NCBI GenBank assembly: GCA_016294985.1
Contig: JAECRW010000027.1
Span: 1-14,367 of the forward strand
Source of the DNA: Candidatus Sifarchaeum marinoarchaea
GTDB taxonomy: Archaea; Asgardarchaeota; Sifarchaeia; Borrarchaeales; Borrarchaeaceae
DNA length: 14,367 nt
Direction: 5' to 3'
Made by a program: the position numbers and the translations under genes. Below, one piece after another: positions 1 to 6,040 of this stretch. The notes beneath the pieces are model-generated. The model saw only the letters and a list, made by a program, of their open reading frames with translations, did not search any database and had not been told where the DNA came from. Within the stretch, counting starts at the first letter, position 1. Each line of letters opens with the position of its first letter.

Positions 1-746
1 AAGTCACTTTAGCAAAAATGCTTACGAAAGTTGATTTTCTTATAAGTGCAGCTCATTTTACAGGGCATGCGTTCGCTGGACCAGGTGGCGCTATCAAAAA
101 TATTGGTATGGGCTGCGCAGGTAAGACAAGTAAAGGATTGGTTCATTTCAAAAACTTTCCAAAGGTCAATCCGAGCATCTGTGACGGGTCTCCTAGCTAT
201 CCAATCGCCCCTTGTATTGCGGCTTGCCCAGTTGACGCAGTCACCAAAGAGAACAATAATGCTATGATTGATGAAGAAAAATGTATATTTTGCTATGCAT
301 GCGTTGTAAAATGCCCACAAAAAGCTATTGAAACAGAACGAACTGAATTAGACTTTTTACAAAGAGCAATCGGTGATTTAGCAGCAGCTTTTGTCGACAC
401 CATTGGCAAAGAGAATGTTTATAATTTTAACTTCCTGATCGAGATCGATTGGAACTGCGACTGCGAGCATCTCCAAAAGGGCTGGAATGATGTCCCCATA
501 GTACCTGATCTGGGTATTTTAGCATCTGCCGATCCACTTGCAATTGATCAAGCCTCCATCGATCTCATAAACGCAGCCCCAGGCATACCTGGATCAATGG
601 CGGAGGAATGTGGCGTCATGGAGCCAGGAGCAGATAAGCTAGGGGGTATATTGAAAGATATTGATCCTCAAAATCTCCTAGTCGCAGCAGAAGAAATCGG
701 ACTAGGAAGTCGTAAGTACAAACTTGAGAAAATAGAAATGTCATAA
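1..746 (+). CDS. DUF362-type Fe-S protein, 5' end cut by window edge
   Basis: C-terminal part of a DUF362 family protein with a ferredoxin-like insert; the exact function of the family is not settled. The frame is open to the first base of the window, and the first ATG (position 18) lies inside the conserved domain, so the true start is upstream. Numbering from that ATG, the GGAIKNIGMGC motif (residues 23-33) is the DUF362 hallmark. It is followed by a ferredoxin-like stretch with one complete 4Fe-4S motif, CIFCYACVVKCP (Cys89, 92, 95, 99). The preceding half-motif is degenerate: Cys55, Cys66 and Cys70-Pro, without the usual CxxCxxC spacing. A C-terminal DUF362 segment follows. No signal peptide can be judged. 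The protein is probably a cytoplasmic redox or metal-cofactor protein. No gene follows for 238 bases. Family assignment is fairly sure; role is unknown. Confidence 0.85.
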   Translation, partial: VTLAKMLTKVDFLISAAHFTGHAFAGPGGAIKNIGMGCAGKTSKGLVHFKNFPKVNPSICDGSPSYPIAPCIAACPVDAVTKENNNAMIDEEKCIFCYACVVKCPQKAIETERTELDFLQRAIGDLAAAFVDTIGKENVYNFNFLIEIDWNCDCEHLQKGWNDVPIVPDLGILASADPLAIDQASIDLINAAPGIPGSMAEECGVMEPGADKLGGILKDIDPQNLLVAAEEIGLGSRKYKLEKIEMS

Positions 747-943
747 CCCCAATCCAAGTAGCCACTGTTGTTATTATGCAATATTTAAGAAAAAAAACTT
801 GTTCCTTAAAGGAGTGTAGACCTTATAGAGTTTTATTAAGGGATCTTCTCGTCAGCTAGTTACAAATTGCAAATCGTGAAGCATAGAAAAAGTTATAATG
901 TAATTATTACTCTGTTGGCGATATATCATTTATCATATAACTA

Positions 944-964
944 TTATATACACTTATATACACT
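944..964 (+). promoter_or_regulatory. candidate promoter of atpE with tandem TATA-like repeat
   Basis: Two adjacent copies of TATATACACT (10-base period) lie 20-40 bases upstream of the ATG of the subunit E gene. Either could act as the archaeal TATA box. A GAGAGG ribosome binding site follows at 969-974. The rest of the 747-984 spacer shows no gene or clear RNA. Confidence 0.45.
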
Positions 965-984
965 TTTAGAGAGGCAGAATTCTT

Positions 985-1611
985 ATGGCAGAATCAAAAA
1001 CTGACGTTTTCGATATGATGAAAGGTGAGATCTTAGCAAATGCAGAAGAAAAGGCAAAAGAGATTTTAAATCGCGCAAATCAAATAGCTAGTGAAATTTC
1101 GGAAGATGTGAAAATAAGAGCAGAGAGAATATCAAAAAGCATTTTAGAACAAGCTAAAAAGGACGCAGATCTCAAATTAAGAAGAGAAATTGCAAAAGCT
1201 AAACTTACTACGAGAACGAACTTACTGAAAAGTAAGGAAGCACTGCTTAATGAGGCTTTTAATCAGGCATGGGAAAAATTAAAAGAAATAGTGAACTCAG
1301 CGAAATACCCTAGCGTACTCAATGATGTAGTAATTGAGGCTGCATGTGGCTTAGGCGGCGGAGATCTCAAAGTGAAGATTCAAACAGGTCATGGAAAATA
1401 TATGAATACACAGCAGGTTCAGCAAGCCGTTATACAGAAAATTGCCAATCCAACAACGCTACAGGTGATTGAAGAAGATTTGCGGAGTATTGGAGGAGCA
1501 ATTGTAACTAACAATGATGAAACAATAATAATTGATAACACTTTTGAAGCGAGAATAAGGCGAATGAGAGAGAATATAAGAATTGAAATAGCCAAGATCT
1601 TATTTAAATAG
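985..1611 (+). CDS. atpE: A-type ATP synthase subunit E (peripheral stalk)
   Basis: 208 residues, the usual length for archaeal A/V-type ATPase subunit E, which with subunit H forms the peripheral stalk that ties the A1 head to the membrane part. The N-terminal half (about residues 8-110) is a long charged, Ala/Lys/Glu-rich helix expected to be a coiled coil. The C-terminal globular part ends with the family signature: residues IGGAIVTNNDETIIIDNTFE, followed by ARIRRMRENIRIEIAKILF. The ATG is preceded by GAGAGG at 969-974. No other ATP synthase gene lies beside it: it sits alone between a DUF362 gene and rpsB, whereas in most archaea it is inside an H-I-K-E-C-F-A-B-D type operon. It is intact, with no sign of decay, so it is probably the working subunit E or an extra paralogue. 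Confidence 0.93.
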   Translation: MAESKTDVFDMMKGEILANAEEKAKEILNRANQIASEISEDVKIRAERISKSILEQAKKDADLKLRREIAKAKLTTRTNLLKSKEALLNEAFNQAWEKLKEIVNSAKYPSVLNDVVIEAACGLGGGDLKVKIQTGHGKYMNTQQVQQAVIQKIANPTTLQVIEEDLRSIGGAIVTNNDETIIIDNTFEARIRRMRENIRIEIAKILFK

Positions 1612-1612
1612 A

Positions 1613-1629
1613 GAAGATGACATATCTTC
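1613..1629 (+). terminator. hairpin after atpE
   Basis: Perfect 6-bp stem GAAGAT/ATCTTC with a 5-base loop, starting 2 bases after the stop codon and followed by a T-rich stretch (TTTTCT, 1645-1650). It could end or attenuate transcription from atpE. Intrinsic terminators in archaea often depend on the T-tract alone, so the hairpin's role is inferred. Confidence 0.35.
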
Positions 1630-1631
1630 GA

Positions 1632-1640
1632 TTATAAAAG
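1632..1640 (+). promoter_or_regulatory. candidate TATA box for rpsB
   Basis: TTATAAAAG lies about 70 bases before the rpsB start, which would give a leader of roughly 40-45 bases. The match is by eye only. Confidence 0.3.
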
Positions 1641-1708
1641 ATAATTTTCTCGCATAGATCGATTTATCCCTTCATCTAGGTATTTAGGAGGTCTAAAGAA
1701 TTAGCGAA

Positions 1709-2332
1709 ATGGAAACAACCGAAGGAGAGGAGTTACTAGTCCTACTAGATCAATATCTTGCATGCGGAATCCACATTGGAACACAAATTGCTACAAAAAG
1801 TATGAAACCATTTATTTACAGAGTTCGGAATGATGGTCTTTACGTCCTTGATGTAAGAACCACAGATCTACGAATTAGGGCTGCAGCAAAGTTCTTATCA
1901 AGGTACGAACCCGATAGAATCCTTGTGGTTTCAGCGAGGGCTTATGGTTTTAAACCCATTGAAGCCTTTTGCGAGGCGATTAAATGTCAAGCTATACCGA
2001 GACGCTTTATCCCGGGGACATTAACGAATCCAAATATTGAAGAATATTTGGAACCTGATGTGATCTTGATTACTGACCCTCGTGCAGACAGGCAGGCTTT
2101 AAAAGAAGGTTTACGCGTGGGTATTCCAGTAGTTGCGCTCTGTGACACCGATAATGGTACTAAAAATGTAGATATTGTCATCCCAGCAAATAATAAGGGA
2201 AGACGTGCACTCTCATTGATATTTTGGCTTCTTTCAAGAGAAATCCTTAAAGAACGCGGCGAGATTGCAAGTAACGAAGAGTTCAAATTACCTCTTTCAG
2301 AATTTGAAAGTAAAGTTAGACGTGAGCAATAA
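1709..2332 (+). CDS. rpsB: 30S ribosomal protein S2
   Basis: Small-subunit ribosomal protein uS2, archaeal type, 207 residues from the ATG. Family features include YLACGIHIGTQ near the N-terminus, RVRNDGLYVLDVRTTDLRI, the strongly conserved RRFIPGTLTNPN, EPDVILITDPRADRQA, GIPVVALCDTDN and IPANNKGRRALSLI. It lies upstream of the isoprenoid genes, a neighbourhood common in archaea. The start is ambiguous. The strong AGGAGGT site (1686-1692) is 16 bases from this ATG but 7 bases from an in-frame ATT at 1700, which would add Ile-Ser-Glu. A TAA at 1694 blocks any longer extension. The ATG is the conservative choice. Confidence 0.97.
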   Translation: METTEGEELLVLLDQYLACGIHIGTQIATKSMKPFIYRVRNDGLYVLDVRTTDLRIRAAAKFLSRYEPDRILVVSARAYGFKPIEAFCEAIKCQAIPRRFIPGTLTNPNIEEYLEPDVILITDPRADRQALKEGLRVGIPVVALCDTDNGTKNVDIVIPANNKGRRALSLIFWLLSREILKERGEIASNEEFKLPLSEFESKVRREQ

Positions 2333-2340
2333 AGCGTACG

Positions 2341-2383
2341 TTTTTTGATATTATTCCTTTAATGCTCTGTTCAAATGAGCATT
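2341..2383 (+). terminator. T-tract and hairpin after rpsB
   Basis: Eight bases after the rpsB stop there is TTTTTT (2341-2346) in a T-rich stretch, then a perfect 7-bp hairpin AATGCTC/GAGCATT (2361-2367 with 2377-2383, 9-base loop). The T-tract is what archaeal RNA polymerase usually needs to terminate. Confidence 0.5.
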
Positions 2384-2410
2384 TATAATCTTTTCGAAAT
2401 ATTCTAAAAA

Positions 2411-2460
2411 TTCGCGCCACTGAGCATGTAGGTATGATTAAGTTGCCCCTGACAGGTGGC
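2411..2460 (+). other. GC-rich stem-loop in the rpsB-ipk spacer
   Basis: A patch richer in G+C than its surroundings. GCCACTG (2416-2422) pairs with CAGGTGGC (2453-2460), giving a 7-bp stem with one bulged G and a loop of about 30 bases. It contains two CTGA tetramers but no convincing box C. Possible small RNA or leader structure; unidentified. The rest of the 280-base spacer shows only promoter-like A/T-rich elements. Confidence 0.25.
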
Positions 2461-2582
2461 ATTAAATACATGATAATCTTTTTATTTAAACCAGTTGATG
2501 AGAAAAAGTTCTAGTCAGAATATTTGGATTATGAGGACATAAAACACAGTTTGGAGCTTGTTAACTGTTTTGTTAAGGAAAG

Positions 2583-2589
2583 TTTTTAT
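2583..2589 (+). promoter_or_regulatory. candidate TATA box for ipk-idi2
   Basis: TTTTTAT is centred about 27 bases before the ipk ATG, the spacing expected for a leaderless transcript. This fits the lack of a strong ribosome binding site there. A second candidate, TTTATTTAAA at 2481-2490, would give a leader of about 100 bases. Confidence 0.35.
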
Positions 2590-2612
2590 CATAAAAGTTA
2601 TGCAGTGATGAT

Positions 2613-3407
2613 ATGAATAATCATCTTGAGAATTTGACGATTTTAAAACTTGGTGGTAGCGTAATCACTGATAAATCAATACAAAATCAGGCTGATACGA
2701 AAACTATCCAACGGATAGCAAAAGAAATCTCAAGAATTTCAATAGCCTCAACACCCTTAATTTTAGTTCACGGAGGAGGCTCATTTGGACATCCTATTGC
2801 AAGTTTGTATCAGATACACAAAGGATTGCACTCATCTAGCCAAAAAATCGGTTTTTCAAAAACAAGGAGTGCTATGTCGAATCTAAATAAAATTGTTGTT
2901 GATATCTTTTTAGGCGAAGACATTCCTGTGGTTTCTGTACAGCCCTCTGCATGCACTATTACTAGCAGTGGTCGGGTCAAACATATGGATCTTGAGCCCA
3001 CAAGAAGTTTGCTACAATTTGGTTTTGTCCCAATCCTTCATGGAGACGCAGTAATAGATCTTGCACAAGGAATCGCTATATTATCTGGTGATCAAATCGT
3101 TACGTATTTAGCAAAAGAACTCCCTGTGAAAAAAGTCATTTTTGGAACAAATGTGGATGGTTTACTTGATTTAAACAAAAAACTGATACCAAAAGTCAAT
3201 AATGAAAACTTTGAGACTTTGTTTATGTTTGCTAAAGAATCCGTTGCTTCGGACGTTACCGGTGGAATGCTTGGCAAGTTAAAGGAAATCGAACCTTTAA
3301 TGAAAGAAGGCGTAGAAACCATAATATTAAATGCAAAGAAGCCAGGTATCATTGAAGAAGTTTTAAAAGGAAAAGAAGTAGTAGGCACATATTTCACACA
3401 GCGATAA
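2613..3407 (+). CDS. ipk: isopentenyl phosphate kinase
   Basis: Amino acid kinase fold enzyme that phosphorylates isopentenyl phosphate to isopentenyl diphosphate with ATP, the last step of the archaeal alternative mevalonate pathway. 264 residues, family length. ILKLGGSVITDKS (residues 10-22) is the phosphate-binding N-terminus. LVHGGGSFGHP places a histidine at residue 60, the conserved catalytic His of this family that separates it from other amino acid kinases. FVPILHGDAVID, ILSGDQIVTYLAKEL, FGTNVDGLLD and VTGGMLGKLKEIEPL complete the active site. No upstream in-frame start is possible close by, and only a weak GTGATG precedes the ATG. idi2 follows after 24 bases, so the two are likely co-transcribed. 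Mevalonate kinase, often next to this gene, is not here. Confidence 0.95.
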   Translation: MNNHLENLTILKLGGSVITDKSIQNQADTKTIQRIAKEISRISIASTPLILVHGGGSFGHPIASLYQIHKGLHSSSQKIGFSKTRSAMSNLNKIVVDIFLGEDIPVVSVQPSACTITSSGRVKHMDLEPTRSLLQFGFVPILHGDAVIDLAQGIAILSGDQIVTYLAKELPVKKVIFGTNVDGLLDLNKKLIPKVNNENFETLFMFAKESVASDVTGGMLGKLKEIEPLMKEGVETIILNAKKPGIIEEVLKGKEVVGTYFTQR

Positions 3408-3431
3408 ATACATCAGGTTGAGGTTTTTACG

Positions 3432-4544
3432 TTGAACAACCAGGCTACAGTATCAAGAAAATTGGATCATATCAAGATATGTTTAAATAAAGATGTCCAA
3501 GCGAAAACCAAATCTGCTGGGTTCGACGATGTTGAATTTGTTCACCGTGCACTTCCAGAATCAAATTTGGCAAATATTAACACCAAAAGCAAATTATTTG
3601 GACATGAATTTTCTGCTCCAATAATTATTAGCGCTATGACAGGTGGACATCCAGTTGCTGAAAAGATCAACAAAACTCTGGCAATTGCAGCGCAAGAGTT
3701 AGGAATAGGTCTTGGCTTGGGAAGCCAAAGAGCTGCACTTGAAAACCCTCAATTAGAAAAAACATATTCAATTGCCAGAGAATATGCACCAGAGGCGTTC
3801 TTAATTGGAAATATTGGTGCACCGCAATTAGTAGATGGTACTATCGAATTAAAAGAGGCACAAAAAGTTATTGATATTATTGATGGAAATGCTTTAGCAA
3901 TCCATCTAAACGCACTACAGGAAGCTATTCAACCTGAAGGAGACTCAAACTATTCAGGCGTAATTCAAGCAATTGATAAACTTGCGGAGGAATTAGATGT
4001 ACCAATAATAATAAAAGAAACTGGAGCAGGTATCTCTGGAGAAATTGCCAGTCTGCTTGAAAAGACTGGTGTAGCTGGAATAGACGTCCAGGGAGCAGGA
4101 GGAACTAGTTTTTCTGCGGTTGAAGTATATCGTGCTGAAGAACAAGGATTAGAACGTTTAAAGAGGTTTGGAAAAGTATTCTGGGACTGGGGGTTGCCTA
4201 CAGTTGTAAGCACGGTTGAAGTAGCGCGTGCAACTTCGCAAGTGGAAATAATTGCTTCAGGTGGAATTAGAAACGGTCTAGACATTGCTAAGGCGATAGC
4301 ACTAGGTGCGGAGGGTATAGGAATAGCGTTACCACTGCTTGCTCCCGCCTTCAGTGGAGATGTTGAGACTGTTAAATCTATTATAGATCTTCTTGTCAAA
4401 GAATTAAAATGCGCGATGTTTCTCACCGGAGCACGTGCAATTAAAGATCTCAAAAATGTGCCCTGCATCATTTCAGGAAAAAGTGCAAACTGGTTAACGT
4501 TACGAGGAATTGACATTTCAATGTATGCACAACGTTCATTATAG
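3432..4544 (+). CDS. fni: type 2 isopentenyl-diphosphate delta-isomerase
   Basis: FMN- and NADPH-dependent isomerase interconverting IPP and DMAPP for isoprenoid (archaeal lipid) synthesis. 370 residues with a TIM-barrel layout. In order: RKLDHI (9-14, substrate diphosphate), SAMTGGHP (68-74), GLGLGSQRAAL (93-103), IGNIGAPQL (125-133), HLNALQEAIQPEGD (158-171, catalytic Gln and Mg-binding Glu region), IIIKETGAGIS (192-202), GAGGTSFS (221-228), DWGLPT (252-257) and ASGGIRNG (275-282, FMN phosphate). The start is TTG at 3432, supported by GAGGT at 3420-3424 seven bases upstream and by alignment of RKLDHI near the N-terminus. It follows ipk directly, so IPP made there feeds this step. Confidence 0.96.
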   Translation: MNNQATVSRKLDHIKICLNKDVQAKTKSAGFDDVEFVHRALPESNLANINTKSKLFGHEFSAPIIISAMTGGHPVAEKINKTLAIAAQELGIGLGLGSQRAALENPQLEKTYSIAREYAPEAFLIGNIGAPQLVDGTIELKEAQKVIDIIDGNALAIHLNALQEAIQPEGDSNYSGVIQAIDKLAEELDVPIIIKETGAGISGEIASLLEKTGVAGIDVQGAGGTSFSAVEVYRAEEQGLERLKRFGKVFWDWGLPTVVSTVEVARATSQVEIIASGGIRNGLDIAKAIALGAEGIGIALPLLAPAFSGDVETVKSIIDLLVKELKCAMFLTGARAIKDLKNVPCIISGKSANWLTLRGIDISMYAQRSL

Positions 4545-4688
4545 AAAAATTGAATTTGTATTGATTTAAAGAGTTAAGTTCTATTTATCCTATAACTAAG
4601 TTGAAATGCGCAAAAAAACTATTCGATTTTCCTACTGTAGAAGAAAGTACCGATTGAACGAGAAACACTATGTCTGTTGACACAAAAG

Positions 4689-4697
4689 TTTTTAAAA
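4689..4697 (+). promoter_or_regulatory. candidate TATA box for the L7Ae-S28e operon
   Basis: TTTTTAAAA with a purine-rich ACAAAAG upstream. A start site about 25-27 bases downstream (near 4720) would give a leader of roughly 110 bases containing the repeats and hairpins at 4732-4826. Nothing else was recognised in 4545-4688. Confidence 0.5.
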
Positions 4698-4731
4698 AGT
4701 TCAACAACTATGATCAATGGTAAATTTCAAA

Positions 4732-4769
4732 AAGTGAAGGATGAAAGCGTTGTATTAGAACGCGCACTT
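4732..4769 (+). promoter_or_regulatory. leader hairpin 1 upstream of L7Ae
   Basis: Outer stem AAGTG (4732-4736) with CACTT (4765-4769), inner stem GCGTT (4747-4751) with AACGC (4759-4763), loop of 7, and a very asymmetric internal loop carrying GGATGA on the 5' side. All ten pairs are Watson-Crick. The CACTT arm is also complementary to the ribosome binding site region downstream, so this hairpin and hairpin 2 exclude each other. Confidence 0.5.
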
Positions 4770-4788
4770 ATGAAGGATGAAAGCGTTG
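4735..4788 (+). repeat. exact 18-nt direct repeat, 36-nt period
   Basis: TGAAGGATGAAAGCGTTG occurs identically at 4735-4752 and 4771-4788. Each copy supplies the 5' side of one leader hairpin and a GGATGA that resembles box C of L7Ae-binding RNAs. The duplication suggests two copies of a protein-binding module. Confidence 0.9.
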
Positions 4789-4826
4789 CATTTCTTCTCG
4801 GAAAGCGACGCATGAAGCGAGGTGTG
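4763..4826 (+). promoter_or_regulatory. leader hairpin 2 covering the L7Ae ribosome binding site
   Basis: Outer stem CGCACTT (4763-4769) with AGGTGTG (4820-4826), 7 pairs including two G-U. Inner stem GCGTTGC (4783-4789) with GCGACGC (4805-4811), extended past a bulged A by TTTC/GAAA. The internal loop has GGATGA (4775-4780) on one side and ATGA (4812-4815) on the other, so G4779-A4815 and A4780-G4814 could form the tandem sheared pairs of a kink-turn with a GAU bulge. The next outer pair does not match, so a standard k-turn is not proven. The outer stem would hide GAGGTG (4819-4824), the ribosome binding site. Confidence 0.5.
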
Positions 4827-4831
4827 AAAGT

Positions 4832-5197
4832 ATGAGCAAACCGTTTTATGTTAAGTTTGATGTGCCAAAAGATTTAGCAGATTCTGCCCTTGAGGTGCTG
4901 GCAGCAGCAAGAGACACTGGAAAGATTTCTAAAGGGACAAACGAAACGACAAAAGTCGTGGAACGTGGAACAGCGAAACTTGTTCTTATCGCAGAAGATG
5001 TTGATCCTCCTGAGATTGTAGCACATTTACCCTTACTCTGTGAGGAGAAAAATGTCCCGTATATCTATATAGCTTCAAAAATGGGGATCGGAACATCATC
5101 AGGAATAGAAGTACCTTCTGCAGCCGCTGCGATCACAGATGCTGGAGATGCTGACAAACTACTAAAAGGTATTATAGAAAAAATAAAGGCTTTGTAA
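4832..5197 (+). CDS. rpl7ae: 50S ribosomal protein L7Ae (k-turn binding)
   Basis: 121 residues, the usual size. L7Ae binds kink-turns in 23S rRNA and is also a core part of box C/D and H/ACA guide RNPs and archaeal RNase P. The RNA-binding motif KGTNETTK is at residues 34-41 (Gly35, Asn37 and Glu38 are the usual contacts). LVLIAEDVDPPEIVAHLPLL follows at 50-69, and the specificity loop before GIEVPSAAAAI at 91-101. The start is supported by GAGGTG seven bases upstream and by protein length. S28e follows after 32 bases, a typical archaeal pair; the L24e and ndk genes that often come next are absent. The leader contains repeated hairpins that could be its own binding site. Confidence 0.97.
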   Translation: MSKPFYVKFDVPKDLADSALEVLAAARDTGKISKGTNETTKVVERGTAKLVLIAEDVDPPEIVAHLPLLCEEKNVPYIYIASKMGIGTSSGIEVPSAAAAITDAGDADKLLKGIIEKIKAL

Positions 5198-5229
5198 AGC
5201 AAAGCGACATATAATACGGAGGAAACCAC

Positions 5230-5442
5230 ATGAGCGAAGATATGGGATATCCTGCAGAGGTAATTCAAGTTATTGGAAGAACTGGTGTTACAGGAGAAAT
5301 TCTCCAAGTGAAAGTCAGAATTTTAGAAGGCCGAGATCAGGGTAGAATTTTGACACGGAATGTAAAAGGACCAGTACGCATGGGCGATGTCTTAGTGCTA
5401 AGAGAAGTTGAACGAGAAGCGAGAAAACTAAAGACGCCGTAA
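5230..5442 (+). CDS. rps28e: 30S ribosomal protein S28e
   Basis: 70 residues, full family length. Small-subunit protein with an OB fold, shared by archaea and eukaryotes. Conserved features are PAEVIQVIGRTGVTGEILQVKVRI near the N-terminus, then GRILTRNVKGPVRMGDVL and the C-terminal LREVEREARKL. GGAGG at 5218-5222 is seven bases before the ATG. Downstream of L7Ae, probably in the same transcript. Confidence 0.97.
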   Translation: MSEDMGYPAEVIQVIGRTGVTGEILQVKVRILEGRDQGRILTRNVKGPVRMGDVLVLREVEREARKLKTP

Positions 5443-5444
5443 CC

Positions 5445-5479
5445 TTTTGCCTTTAATTTTGCATACTTCATGGAGTATG
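5445..5479 (+). terminator. T-rich tract and hairpin between convergent genes
   Basis: TTTTGCCTTTAATTTT (5445-5460) follows the S28e stop codon and suits archaeal T-tract termination. CATACT (5462-5467) and AGTATG (5474-5479) form a perfect 6-bp hairpin that overlaps the stop codon of rdgB on the other strand. Confidence 0.45.
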
Positions 5480-6025
5480 TTGGATATACCATTCTGCAAA
5501 TCGTTTTAGAGCTCGCATTCTATGTGAAAATTGATTTTTTTGGGAGATACTCATTTCTGCAAATGTCTTATCGCTCCCATTTGGTATAAAAATCGGATCG
5601 AAACCGAAACCACCGCTTCCACGAATAGACTTTACAATTTGACCTTTGGTCTCTCCTAAAAAGGAAATAATACCTTTTTCGGGTCGTCCGTAACTTAAAA
5701 CTGCCTTAAAAGATGCAATTCGTTTTGTTTCATCTTTTAATAAATCAAGAATTCCCTCACACCCTACTGTTCTGTATACATATGAGGAATAGGGGCCAGG
5801 AAATCCATTTAACGTATCAATGAATAATCCCGCATCTTCTACTAAGATTTCTTTGTCATATTGCTCTAAAATGACCTTTGCAGCATGTTCTGAAATTTCC
5901 TGTAAATCATCAGCTTGAATCTCCATCTTCTTTATAGGTAGATGTTGAAGGGTTAATCCAAATTCGTCTAATACAAGTGTTGCTTCTTTGAATTTATTGA
6001 GATTGCTTGTAATTAGATATAACAT
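5468..6025 (-). CDS. rdgB: XTP/dITP diphosphatase (RdgB/HAM1 family)
   Basis: 185 residues, typical length. It hydrolyses non-canonical purine nucleoside triphosphates (dITP, XTP, ITP) to monophosphates, keeping deaminated bases out of DNA and RNA. Visible motifs: SNLNKFKEA (7-15, triphosphate binding), VEDAGL (62-67, metal and catalytic acids), FPGPYSSY (75-82), GFGFDPIF (139-146, base pocket) and the final SHRMRA (167-172). It is the last gene of the minus-strand run, 15 bases after bud32, an adjacency I recall from other archaea. A GGATGA-like ribosome binding site precedes the ATG. Confidence 0.96.
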   Translation of the reverse strand: MLYLITSNLNKFKEATLVLDEFGLTLQHLPIKKMEIQADDLQEISEHAAKVILEQYDKEILVEDAGLFIDTLNGFPGPYSSYVYRTVGCEGILDLLKDETKRIASFKAVLSYGRPEKGIISFLGETKGQIVKSIRGSGGFGFDPIFIPNGSDKTFAEMSISQKNQFSHRMRALKRFAEWYIQHTP

Positions 6026-6040
6026 GTGTTAACTTCATCC

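Noticed and set aside
747..984. tRNA or small gene in the spacer after the DUF362 gene
   Set aside because: No cloverleaf, T-loop motif or plausible start with ribosome binding site was seen.
2558..2576. TTGTTAA direct repeat and TTAAC/GTTAA inverted repeat before ipk
   Set aside because: Short and A/T-rich, easily expected by chance; no second instance elsewhere to support an operator.
3965..4516. 183-residue minus-strand frame opposite the IPP isomerase
   Set aside because: Antisense shadow; the plus strand holds all the isomerase motifs.
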